Shown piece after piece: positions 8,387 to 15,933 of a DNA stretch of 64,000 nucleotides. Made by a program: the position numbers and the translations under genes. The notes under the pieces are model-generated. The model made no database searches and was not told the origin of the DNA. It worked only from the letters and a program-made list of their open reading frames with translations. Source of the stretch: Mesorhizobium carmichaelinearum (GTDB lineage Bacteria; Pseudomonadota; Alphaproteobacteria; Rhizobiales; Rhizobiaceae); assembly GCF_900199455.1 (NCBI RefSeq), contig NZ_FZQR01000023.1:1-64000 (forward strand). The letters are read 5' to 3'. The stretch's first letter is position 1. Each line of letters opens with the position of its first letter.

Positions 8387-9528
8387 CAGGCAGTCCCCTT
8401 CAAGAGATCGGGCCTCTTCCACAGATCGGGATTGAAAGCCTTGAAGCGGCCGTAAAAGGTTTCGCTGAACAGGATGACGATGAAGATCATGCCTTGCAGC
8501 ACCAGCACGGTGGCATCGGGCAGGTCGAGGCGGCGCTGGATCAGCCCGCCCGAGGCGTCGATGCCGCCAAGCAGGATGGCGACCGGGATGATCGCCAGTG
8601 GGTTGTGGCGGGCCAGGAAGGCGACGAGAATGCCGGTATAGCCATAACCGGCGGCGAGCGAGGCGTTGGCGCTGCCTTGCACGGCGGCCACCTCCAGCAT
8701 GCCGGCAAGCCCGGCAAAGCCGCCGGCCAGCGCCGTGAAGCCGACGATCAGCGGCCCGACGGCCAGTCCCTGCACCTGTGCGGCCCGCACATTGCCGCCG
8801 GCGATGCGCGCGGCAAAACCCCAGCGGGTCTTTTCGATGAGCACCCAGGACAGGATGCAGGCGACAACGCCGACCACCAGCCCCCAATGCACGTCCATGC
8901 CCGGTATGTTGCCGATGCGGTAGATGTCGGCCAGCGGCTGCGTCGACGGCTTGTTGAGCGAGGCCGGGTCGCGCAGCGGCCCTTCGACCAGCTGGTTCAT
9001 CAGCGCGATGGCGATATAGGCCATCAGCAGGCTGGAGATGGTTTCGTTGACAGCCCGGTAGTGGCGTAGCGCGCCGACGGCACCGATCCAGATGCCGCCG
9101 GCGGCCAGGCCCGCCACGCCCATGGCAAGAATGACGATTGACGATGGCGCGCCGCTCAGCGCCACGCCGATGGCAGCGGCAGCGACACCGCCGAGCACGA
9201 TGGCGCCCTCGCCGCCGATGACGACGAGGCCAAGCCGCGCCGGCAGCGCCACGCACAGCGCCGCCAGAAGCAGAGGTGCTGCCCGCGACAGCGAGTTCTG
9301 GATGGAGAACCAGGAGCCGAAACCGCCCCGCCACATGGTCTCGTAGAGCAGGACCGGCGACTTGCCGACGAGCGCAATGAACAGGCTGAACAGCGCCATG
9401 CCGACGACCAGTGCCGCCAGCGGAATGACGAAAGCCTCCGCCCGCCGCGCAATCCATTCCAGCGCCGCCGGATAAAACCTGGCGCCGAACATCGCCGGCA
9501 CGCCGGCGCCTGTCACCGTATCCGTCAT
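8386..9528 (-). CDS. ABC importer permease 1 (BMP/nucleoside type)
   Basis: A 380-residue inner-membrane permease of the same importer. It has an N-terminal TM (EAFVIPLAALVVGMALFSLF), the SLSRAAPLLLAALCVALPARLGLVVIGGEG core typical of the YufP/NupB type, and the coupling region IAGGNVRAAQVQGLAVGPLI. The ATG at 9528 follows the BMP gene stop by 18 bp; a GTG one codon upstream is the alternative start. Gene order BMP-permease-permease, with biuH inserted before the ATPase, supports one transcript. Confidence 0.88.
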   Translation of the reverse strand: MTDTVTGAGVPAMFGARFYPAALEWIARRAEAFVIPLAALVVGMALFSLFIALVGKSPVLLYETMWRGGFGSWFSIQNSLSRAAPLLLAALCVALPARLGLVVIGGEGAIVLGGVAAAAIGVALSGAPSSIVILAMGVAGLAAGGIWIGAVGALRHYRAVNETISSLLMAYIAIALMNQLVEGPLRDPASLNKPSTQPLADIYRIGNIPGMDVHWGLVVGVVACILSWVLIEKTRWGFAARIAGGNVRAAQVQGLAVGPLIVGFTALAGGFAGLAGMLEVAAVQGSANASLAAGYGYTGILVAFLARHNPLAIIPVAILLGGIDASGGLIQRRLDLPDATVLVLQGMIFIVILFSETFYGRFKAFNPDLWKRPDLLKGTA

Positions 9529-9546
9529 CACCCCGCTCCCCTCAGA

Positions 9547-10674
9547 TCAGGCGGTCGAGCCGACGACGCCCTCGACCAGATAGTCCATGCTTTCGAGCTC
9601 GATCGCGGTCTCCGGGAAGGCCTGGCTCGCGGTGGCGACGACGGCACCCTTGTTGCTCTTCAGCGGTCCCTTGATGACGGCGAAGCCGCCCTTCATCATT
9701 TCGGCCAGCGTGGCGTCGAACTGCTTGCGGGCCGGCTCGCCGACGGCGGGACCGAGCGGGCTCATCTTGACGAAGCCGTCGGCCAGGCCGCCGCGGGTGA
9801 AGTTGGGCAGCGGCGTGCCGGCGACGAGATCATCGACGAACATCTTGTAGACCTTGGCCCAGTTCCACTCGGCACCGGTGAGATATTTTTCCGGCGCCAG
9901 CGGGCTCTGGTTGGCGTGATAGCCGCAGACAAAGGCGCCGCGCCCGGCCGCGGTCTCGACCACCACTTTCGGGCTGTCGACATGGCAGGTGATGACGTCG
10001 GCGCCCTGGTCGACCAGCGCATTGGTGGCTTCCGCCTCCTTGACCGCCAACGACCACTCGCCGGTGAAGATGACCTGGCAGGTGATGGCCGGATCGACAG
10101 AGCGCGCGCCGAGCAGGAACGAGTTGATGTTGAGCAGCACCTGCGGGATCGGCTTGGCGGCGACGAAGCCGAGCTTCTTGGTCTTCGAGGTGTGGCCGGC
10201 AACGACGCCGTTGAGATACTGGCCCATGCCGATATAGCCGAAATAGGAGCCGGCATTCATCGGGTGCTTGGCCTTGTCCCACATGCCGCCGCAGTGGCGG
10301 AACTGTACGTCGGGGAATTTCGCGCACATGGCCAGCATGTGGGGATCGAAATAGCCGAACGAGGTCGGGAAGATCAGCGAGGCGCCGTCGAGATTGATCA
10401 TCGATTCCATCGTCTTCTGGACGTCGACCGTTTCCGGCACGTTCTCCTCCTCGACGACGGTGATGCCCTCGATGCCCTTCAGTGTCGCCGCCCCCTCGGC
10501 ATGCGCCTGGTTGTAGCCATAGTCGTCCTTCGGCCCGACATAGATGAATCCGACGGTGGCGGTGGCGGCAAAGGCCCGCGAGATGGGAAAGGCCGCGGAG
10601 GCAAGCCCGAATGCCGCCCCGGCAGCGGAGGTCTTGAGCAATTGGCGGCGGCTAAGCATGAATCTGTCGGTCAT
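9547..10674 (-). CDS. BMP-family substrate-binding protein with Tat signal
   Basis: A 375-residue periplasmic binding protein of the Bmp/PnrA type (ATVGFIYVGPKDDYGYNQAHAEG at the mature start). Unlike most of the family it is not a lipoprotein: the N-terminus carries a twin-arginine signal, SRRQLLKTSAAGAAFG, with a hydrophobic core ending near AFA. It is the first gene of the cluster and lies opposite the GntR regulator. Given biuH, trtA-like and atzF downstream, its ligand is probably biuret, triuret or another ureide, not a nucleoside; that is inference from context. The ATG at 10674 was chosen because the signal peptide starts there. Confidence 0.88.
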   Translation of the reverse strand: MTDRFMLSRRQLLKTSAAGAAFGLASAAFPISRAFAATATVGFIYVGPKDDYGYNQAHAEGAATLKGIEGITVVEEENVPETVDVQKTMESMINLDGASLIFPTSFGYFDPHMLAMCAKFPDVQFRHCGGMWDKAKHPMNAGSYFGYIGMGQYLNGVVAGHTSKTKKLGFVAAKPIPQVLLNINSFLLGARSVDPAITCQVIFTGEWSLAVKEAEATNALVDQGADVITCHVDSPKVVVETAAGRGAFVCGYHANQSPLAPEKYLTGAEWNWAKVYKMFVDDLVAGTPLPNFTRGGLADGFVKMSPLGPAVGEPARKQFDATLAEMMKGGFAVIKGPLKSNKGAVVATASQAFPETAIELESMDYLVEGVVGSTA

Positions 10675-10725
10675 GTGAATGCTCCCCTGTAGGACCCTTT
10701 CCGGGTCGGTTAACGCCTTCTCAAG

Positions 10726-10832
10726 AAAGTGCATGCAATCGCCATGCCAGTTCAAATTGATAAATTTATCCAATAAAATCAATGATAGTTGCAACACGCC
10801 ATGCACAAGCGAGAGGCAATTGCATGCACTTT
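10726..10832. promoter_or_regulatory. Paired inverted 14-bp sites in the divergent GntR/biuret promoter
   Basis: AAAGTGCATGCAAT at 10726-10739 is exactly complementary to ATTGCATGCACTTT at 10819-10832. Each arm itself contains the palindrome TGCATGCA. The two copies flank the AT-rich centre of the only intergenic region of the cluster, between the BMP gene (left) and the GntR gene (right). Two identical sites in opposite orientation around divergent promoters fit binding by the adjacent GntR dimer. Assignment to that regulator is inferred. Confidence 0.65.
10759..10770. promoter_or_regulatory. 12-bp AT-rich palindrome in the divergent promoter
   Basis: GATAAATTTATC is a perfect palindrome in the middle of the divergent region, between the two TGCATGCA-type sites. 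It could be a second operator class or part of the overlapping promoters; no clear -35/-10 pair could be fixed. Confidence 0.35.
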
Positions 10833-10965
10833 TTGCCTTGAAAACAGCCAATTTGACAGACAGATTAAAACATAGGCATAGAGGGTGCGGCCTGAGTCGG
10901 GATCGCGCCGTCTGGTCGCTGGATTTCATGGCTTGGGACGCCGGAGCACGGGAGGCGAAGCGGAT

Positions 10966-11670
10966 TTGTCGGCAAAGCGCGGGTTGATCCGGTCGGGCAC
11001 GACCGTCGATCAGATGGTGCGGGCGATCGGCGACCGCATCGTCACCGGCGTGCTGCGTCCGGGCGAAAAACTCGACGAGGTCTCACTGGCCGCCCGCTTC
11101 GAGGTGTCACGCACGCCGGTGCGCGAGGCGCTCGGCCAGCTCAGCGCCATGGGCCTCGTCGAGCGGCGGCCCAACAGGGGCGCCATCGTCGCCGTCGTCA
11201 CCCAGGAGCATCTCACCTCGATGTTCGAGAGCATGGCTGAGCTCGAAGGCATATGCGCGCGCCTCTGCGCCGAGCGTATGACCGGCAGCGAGCGCCGCGC
11301 GCTCGAGACCGAGCACCAGGCCTCGGCGCGGCTGGTGCGGCTGGGCGCCGAGGAAGACTATGAATATTTCAACACCGAGTTCCACAGCCGGCTCTATCGC
11401 GGCGCCCACAGCACGCACATCCAAGAGCTGACCGCGACGACGCGCAGCCGGCTGGCCCCCTTCCGCCGCGCCCAGTTCAGGCTGGCCGGTCGGCTGGCCA
11501 AATCCTGGCAGGAGCATGACGCCATCGTCACCGCGATCCTGCGTGGCGACGGCGCTGCCGCGGGCAAGGCCGCGCGCGACCACGTCTCCATCGTCAGCGA
11601 AGCAAGTGCCGTCTTTGCCGTCGGCGACCAGCCGAAGGCCGCCACCATGACGCCGGTGACGTCAGGCTGA
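10966..11670 (+). CDS. GntR/FadR-subfamily regulator of the biuret cluster
   Basis: A 234-residue regulator with a winged helix at about residues 10-75 (SLAARFEVSRTPVREALGQL) and an FCD-type all-helical ligand domain with metal-binding-type acidic and His residues (EFHSRLYRGAHSTH). It is transcribed away from the uptake and catabolic genes, the normal arrangement for a local repressor. The start is taken as TTG 10966 because GGAGG lies 10 bp upstream and homologous proteins begin near SAKRGLIRSG; an in-frame GTG at 10885 would add 27 unlikely residues. The effector is probably a ureide pathway intermediate, by context only. Confidence 0.85.
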   Translation: MSAKRGLIRSGTTVDQMVRAIGDRIVTGVLRPGEKLDEVSLAARFEVSRTPVREALGQLSAMGLVERRPNRGAIVAVVTQEHLTSMFESMAELEGICARLCAERMTGSERRALETEHQASARLVRLGAEEDYEYFNTEFHSRLYRGAHSTHIQELTATTRSRLAPFRRAQFRLAGRLAKSWQEHDAIVTAILRGDGAAAGKAARDHVSIVSEASAVFAVGDQPKAATMTPVTSG

Positions 11671-11743
11671 GGGTTCAGCCAGCTTCAATGGCATCGGGGA
11701 CATGGCCCAGCTGTGTCGCCGCACACCGGTGCAACAAGCCCCC

Positions 11744-12568
11744 TCACCAAAACCCTACCAGCGACCTCAGCATCGCAGCCGGGCCGACAGCCTCGCGGCA
11801 TATCTCGCGAAAGCCGGCCCGTCCCGTTGCATCGAGCACGTCGTCGTCGATGCCGCGCAGGATGGTGCTCGCATTGCGCCATCCGATCCTGGCCAGCGCC
11901 GAGGCCAGCTCGGCGCGCGCCGGATCAAACGCGGCGCGCTCATCCGTCATGCCCGCAACCTGGTCGAGATCATTGCTCGCGTCGAGCGTGTGCCGCGGGA
12001 TCTCCACCACGCTACGGACGTCGAAAGGCCTGGCAAAGCCGAGGAAATCAGAGAGCAGATACAGCGACGTGGCCGCGGATGAGACGAGCTGCTCATAGCA
12101 CATGAAATGCACCGGGGCGCCGGCGCGGCGAAGCGCATCCATGGCGAAGTAGAACTGGTTCCAGTAATCGGCTGGCGACCGGAACCTGTATTCCATTCGC
12201 CTTGCTCCGGTAAAATCCTGCCTGACCTCGAACGGGTTGCTGAGAAACGAGCCGAGATTTCCGTTCGGCTTGAAGATCGTGTCGTTCCTGGCAAGGCGAT
12301 ACCACGACAGAATCTGACTGACGGGATCCTTGCTCATGACGACAATGGGCAAGCCTCCATGGTCGATCTCGCGCCCGCTCATCAACGCGGGGAAGACCCC
12401 GTGTTTCCAGAACCCCTGATCGAAGACGACCGGGATTTCGAGGTAGCGTTCAATAAGGTGCTTGGCGAGGTTGGTGCCGGATCGCGGCGTCCCCATCACC
12501 CGGACGGCAATATTGCCGGGCCGCTCCCGCGCCCCGCCGAGCGTCGACATATCCACAATGGTTCCCAT
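11744..12568 (-). CDS. Sulfotransferase-like P-loop protein
   Basis: A 274-residue protein with the 5'-phosphosulfate-binding-type loop MGTPRSGTNLAKHLIERY at about residues 25-42 and the later MSKDPVSQILSWYRLA (3'-phosphate-binding-type Arg/Lys-Asp-Pro region) of sulfotransferase-fold enzymes. No signal peptide or TM is seen. Its start overlaps the glycosyltransferase stop as TGATG, so the two are co-expressed. Together they suggest glycan synthesis followed by sulfation of a surface polysaccharide or lipid, but the acceptor is unknown and catalytic activity is inferred. Confidence 0.65.
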   Translation of the reverse strand: MGTIVDMSTLGGARERPGNIAVRVMGTPRSGTNLAKHLIERYLEIPVVFDQGFWKHGVFPALMSGREIDHGGLPIVVMSKDPVSQILSWYRLARNDTIFKPNGNLGSFLSNPFEVRQDFTGARRMEYRFRSPADYWNQFYFAMDALRRAGAPVHFMCYEQLVSSAATSLYLLSDFLGFARPFDVRSVVEIPRHTLDASNDLDQVAGMTDERAAFDPARAELASALARIGWRNASTILRGIDDDVLDATGRAGFREICREAVGPAAMLRSLVGFW

Positions 12569-14082
12569 CACGCCCTGCGAAAAACTGGTTGTTCGGCCGC
12601 CAACGGGCCAGGCCCCCTGGCCTGCCCGGCCACCACCCGGTTCGGCCCATAAATCCTCGGCGCTAGATCATCTGAAGCGATGCCTGCGACAGGGTCGACG
12701 GCCGCGGCGTGGTCGGCTTCTGCGGCGTGGTCGATTGCCGCCACGTGGTCGACTATGGTGGCGAAAAACGCGCGCTCACGGATTGGGCGGTATCGTGTCG
12801 CGATGATGTGGCGCAATTCCGCCAGCCAGACCGGATCGGTGCAGGCCTTGGCGACCGCGGCGCACCATGCCTCGACGTCGCGCGCGGCAATAGTCGGCAT
12901 CAGCCCTTGCGTCGCCTCCGTCAGCGACGGCGCGTCCGAAATCAGAACCGGCAGCCCGAAATCGAGGCACTCGGCCGCTCCAAGCCCCCAGCCTTCGACC
13001 GCGGACGGATAGACGCTGAATTCGGCGTCGCGGTAGAGTTCGGCCAGCTCCCGGTCGCTGAGGTTGGAGCGGAACTCGACATGCTCAGCAAGCTCCGGAT
13101 GCTGCGCCATGAAGGCGGTGAGTTCCTCATACATCCAGCCCCATCGACCGCACAGGACAAGCGTCGGCAGCCGGTCTCCCAGCAGCGGCAAAAGCCGGTG
13201 CCAGACCTTGAGCAGCAGGATGTGGTTTTTCCGGATCTCGATCGTCGAGCAGTAGAGGACGAATTTGCGGTTCCGGTTTTGCCGTTCGACCGACATCTCC
13301 CGGTCGGTGACGCTTTCCCTCAGGAAGGCTCCGGGCGATGCAACAGCGACCTCAGGAATCCGGCGAAGGCCGGAGGCTTTGGCATGACATTTCACCCTGT
13401 TGGCGGTGTATTTCGACACGCAGACGAGCAGCTGCGCATTTTCCAGCTGCCATGCCGTGTTGCGGACAAAACCGCGCGCGTGATGCGGACCGACGAATTG
13501 CGGGAAGTCGATCGGAATGAGGTCGTGCATCAGGGTGAAGATACCGCTTTTGGCTTTTCCCGTGAGCTTCTTGGCGGCGAACTCGTGCACGCTTGCGCTG
13601 GACAGAAAGCAGATGGCGTTTTCGTCTTTCAGCGGATCTCCGGTATCGAGCCTGCTTGGCCGCAGCGCCGACTTCACGATCTTGAAAAGCCGGATGGCCG
13701 TCTTGGACAGCTGAAACTTGAGCCCGCGCCTCTTCTCGGACCCCGAGAGGAAGATCGCCGCCACGCGATCGAACTCGCGCCCACAGGCAAAGGGCGCATC
13801 CCGCATGATCGACAGCACTTTCCACAGCCGCGCCAGATACGAGCTGCCCTCGCCGCCAATCGGCTGTGGCAGATCACCATCGACGAGCCGCTTCAGATAC
13901 CGAAGTTCGGTTTCATCGAGCCTCTGACCCTGCCCCCATGCATCGACGATGAAGAAGCCGACCGGCGAGGACTTCCAACGAAGCGCCTGGCGAATGAGCG
14001 CCGTTTCGACGCGCGGGATGCCCACTGGCGGATGCGGCCCCCAGCGAAACGGCAGCGAGGCATCAATATACAGTGTCTTCAA
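12568..14082 (-). CDS. GT4-type glycosyltransferase with an unusual His/Ala-rich tail
   Basis: A 504-residue protein. The C-terminal GT-B half is recognisable: VLYCSTIEIRKNHILLLKVW, then FRSNLSDRELAELYRDAEFSVYPSAVEGWGLGAAECLDFGLPVLIS with the conserved Glu of EGWGLGAAE. The N-terminal half is divergent (MKTLYIDASLPFRWG, MHDLIPIDFP). After the GT core, at about residues 450-475, there is a short repeat of DHVAAIDHAAEADHAAAVDP type followed by a Pro/Gly-rich end; this tail is not part of the GT fold. A promoter with a palindrome in its spacer lies ~150 bp upstream. The sugar and acceptor are unknown. Confidence 0.8.
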   Translation of the reverse strand: MKTLYIDASLPFRWGPHPPVGIPRVETALIRQALRWKSSPVGFFIVDAWGQGQRLDETELRYLKRLVDGDLPQPIGGEGSSYLARLWKVLSIMRDAPFACGREFDRVAAIFLSGSEKRRGLKFQLSKTAIRLFKIVKSALRPSRLDTGDPLKDENAICFLSSASVHEFAAKKLTGKAKSGIFTLMHDLIPIDFPQFVGPHHARGFVRNTAWQLENAQLLVCVSKYTANRVKCHAKASGLRRIPEVAVASPGAFLRESVTDREMSVERQNRNRKFVLYCSTIEIRKNHILLLKVWHRLLPLLGDRLPTLVLCGRWGWMYEELTAFMAQHPELAEHVEFRSNLSDRELAELYRDAEFSVYPSAVEGWGLGAAECLDFGLPVLISDAPSLTEATQGLMPTIAARDVEAWCAAVAKACTDPVWLAELRHIIATRYRPIRERAFFATIVDHVAAIDHAAEADHAAAVDPVAGIASDDLAPRIYGPNRVVAGQARGPGPLAAEQPVFRRA

Positions 14083-14234
14083 TGGTTTACCTTCGACGTT
14101 GCTGCACCGAAATCAAGTCAGTCCGGAGGCAACAAAATCCGTGGCGGTCAAAGCCGCGCCGTTTCAGATTGTTTTGCCTTGTTCCGAGGGCCCGAGGATT
14201 TGGAAATGATCGTCCTCAGGTGTCGATTTCTTCT

Positions 14235-14255
14235 ACGTGGGAAATTTACCCACGT
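14235..14255. promoter_or_regulatory. Palindromic operator in the promoter of the glycosyltransferase gene
   Basis: ACGTGGG-N7-CCCACGT is a perfect 7-bp inverted repeat with an AT-only spacer. On the minus strand TTGACG (14258-14253) and TAGAAG (14235-14230) are 17 bp apart, so the palindrome fills the promoter spacer. The promoter points at the gene starting at 14082. The -10 is weak. Confidence 0.55.
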
Positions 14256-14274
14256 CAAGCGCGCAGAGTTGACT

Positions 14275-14293
14275 TGTGGGCAATTTTCCCACA
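14275..14293. promoter_or_regulatory. Second palindromic operator TGTGGG-N7-CCCACA
   Basis: A perfect 6-bp inverted repeat with a 7-nt spacer, 20 bp from the first site. TTGACT at 14269-14274 directly precedes it on the plus strand, mirroring the TTGAC-operator layout seen at the other sites. No gene is seen downstream on the plus strand, so it may serve as an auxiliary site for the leftward promoter. Confidence 0.5.
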
Positions 14294-14589
14294 TATTGAG
14301 TTTGTCAGCGACTGTGAGAGGAAAGGAAGCCAGGACATTCCATCGAATTCAGCGGACCGTCCGCCCCCCGTATGGTCCGCGGAAAGCAGCCGTACCCAAA
14401 AAAGCTCATACCCCTACCCAACGAGCCCCGTACGGCTGCGCCGGCCGGTTCCGTCTATCGCAAAGGACGGACCGGCCGGATTATTGCTTCCGCACAGGAA
14501 GTGCGAGGGACTTCCCCCCATGGAGGCGCTCAGCGTTTCGTGAAGCGATGAACCGCTCCAACTCCGCTGCGCAATAACGGCCAGCCGTC

Positions 14590-14823
14590 GGCGCCGCCCC
14601 TCACCTGCCTGCCGGCATCCTCTCCCCGTATAGTGACGGGGAGAGGGACGCTGTCATCGGCGGCTTCGCCAACCACCAACGTTGCAAGAAGAACGCCAGC
14701 GTCGCGGCCAGCCCCTCTCGCCCCGTTTACGGGGAGTTGAGAAGTGGTCCGCGCAGCGGACGAAAAGCCAACTGCTTGGCTTTTCGAACGACGAACGCCG
14801 GCAGGACAGTGAGGGGCAGCGCC
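14590..14823. repeat. Composite intergenic repeat with inverted ends
   Basis: GGCGCCGCCCCTCACC at the left end is echoed, inverted with a few mismatches, by GTGAGGGGCAGCGCC at the right end, and both have GCCGGC inside. Two CTCCCCGTA..ACGGGGAG-type hairpins lie within. This is the longer form of the palindromic intergenic elements typical of Rhizobiales genomes. Confidence 0.6.
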
Positions 14824-14865
14824 GACGCCGGTGAGTACGGCGTCCCGCCAAGATGACGCATCGGA

Positions 14866-15933
14866 CTAAGGCCCGCCCGGACCACCCGGACCACCGCCCG
14901 GTCCTCCCGGGCCACCAGGGCCACCAGGCCCATTCGGTCCGCCGGGTCCGCCCGGATTGCCCGGCCCGGTCGGTCCGCCGGGAGGCGGACCCGGCGGCAT
15001 GCCGGGCTGGTTGGGCGACGGCCCGCCGGCATCGCGACCACGCGACGCCGACACAATATTGCCCGCGCGATCGAACCCGACCTCGATAAACGCCCTGACG
15101 GCACCAGTCGATTTCACGCCGCCATTCTGATTGTCGATGGCGACGCCTAGCCCCGATTCCAGCCCTTGCCCCCGGCGCTGCAAAAACGTCTCGTAGAGAA
15201 CATCAGCGACATAGGCCTGCGGCACCGGCGCTTCCGCTTCCAGATGCACCACTCTGTATCCGCCCGTGGCCTTGGCGAGGGTCAGCTGAACGCGCCGATT
15301 TGCCAGCGACGATCCCTGGCCGATCTTGAGCTGCCCGACCAGCAACGTCCCCGACCGCACGACCGCCAGGCCGCGAAGCTGATAGGTCTGCTCATGCGGC
15401 CTCGCCTCCACCAGGCTGGCGACGATTTTCCCGTCGGGCCGGCGAATGCCATGGACGGCCACGACATCGCCCACCCCGATCGTCAATTCCTCCGCAAGTT
15501 GGCTGATGTCGACCTGCTGTCCCAGCACCCGCATCGATTTGGCTGTTTTGCGCTCGACCGGCCCGACCACCTCGCTGGTGACATGGATCGCTGAGGTCAC
15601 GATGCGATCGGCCTTTTGCACCACCGCGACGCGAACGACATGCCCGATCTTCAGGCTGTCCGGGGCGACGCGGACGCCGTCGATCCAGACCGGCACGTCA
15701 GGCTGGTACTGAACCCGCACGCCGTTGACGAAAATGCTGCCGAAGCGCTGGATCGTCCCGACGATGCCGGTGCCGCCGATGCCCTGGTCGCCGTCGGTTC
15801 CTGCCGTCCAGCCGGTGCCGCCAATGCCCTGGTCTTTCGACGGCTCGGTCGCCCGCGCAAGCAGACTGAAAAACACCGCCGGCACGGCGGCTGCGAGCGT
15901 CAGGAAATCCCGTCTCGTCGGCCTCCCGCTCAT
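14866..15933 (-). CDS. DUF5666 protein with Tat signal and collagen-like tail
   Basis: A 355-residue exported protein. The N-terminus has a twin-arginine signal (TRRDFLTLAAAVPAVFF). Then follows DQGIGGTGWTAG, which is repeated as DQGIGGTG, and several ~70-residue DUF5666 beta modules (IVGTIQRFGSIFVNGVRV, then RVLGQQVDISQLAEELTIGVGDVVAVHG). The last ~45 residues are a Gly-Pro-rich run of GGPGGPGG type, resembling collagen-like tails. The domain's function is unknown. It overlaps the DUF6502 gene by ATGA, and the same two families are known as neighbours elsewhere, so the pair probably works together. Confidence 0.85.
   Translation of the reverse strand: MSGRPTRRDFLTLAAAVPAVFFSLLARATEPSKDQGIGGTGWTAGTDGDQGIGGTGIVGTIQRFGSIFVNGVRVQYQPDVPVWIDGVRVAPDSLKIGHVVRVAVVQKADRIVTSAIHVTSEVVGPVERKTAKSMRVLGQQVDISQLAEELTIGVGDVVAVHGIRRPDGKIVASLVEARPHEQTYQLRGLAVVRSGTLLVGQLKIGQGSSLANRRVQLTLAKATGGYRVVHLEAEAPVPQAYVADVLYETFLQRRGQGLESGLGVAIDNQNGGVKSTGAVRAFIEVGFDRAGNIVSASRGRDAGGPSPNQPGMPPGPPPGGPTGPGNPGGPGGPNGPGGPGGPGGPGGGPGGPGGP

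Larger units (their letters stand above)
14083..14865. other. 783-bp intergenic region with two operator-like palindromes and a composite repeat
   Basis: No open frame here has coding character. The left part holds the two palindromes described separately (14235-14255 and 14275-14293). The right part holds a composite intergenic repeat with inverted ends (14590-14823). The region between them, 14300-14590, shows nothing I can name. Confidence 0.6.

Noticed and set aside
7460-9457. A 665-residue minus-strand frame spanning both BMP-type permeases
   Set aside because: Its first half is an out-of-frame reading of permease 1; only the second half is the real permease 2 starting at 8386.
12709-14577. 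A 622-residue plus-strand frame over the glycosyltransferase gene
   Set aside because: Antisense shadow of a well-supported GT4 gene; its residue composition is not protein-like and it has no ribosome site.
14899-15010. Possible CRISPR or satellite array in the GC-rich repeat
   Set aside because: The repetition is the coding sequence of the Gly-Pro tail of the DUF5666 protein, in frame, without spacers.
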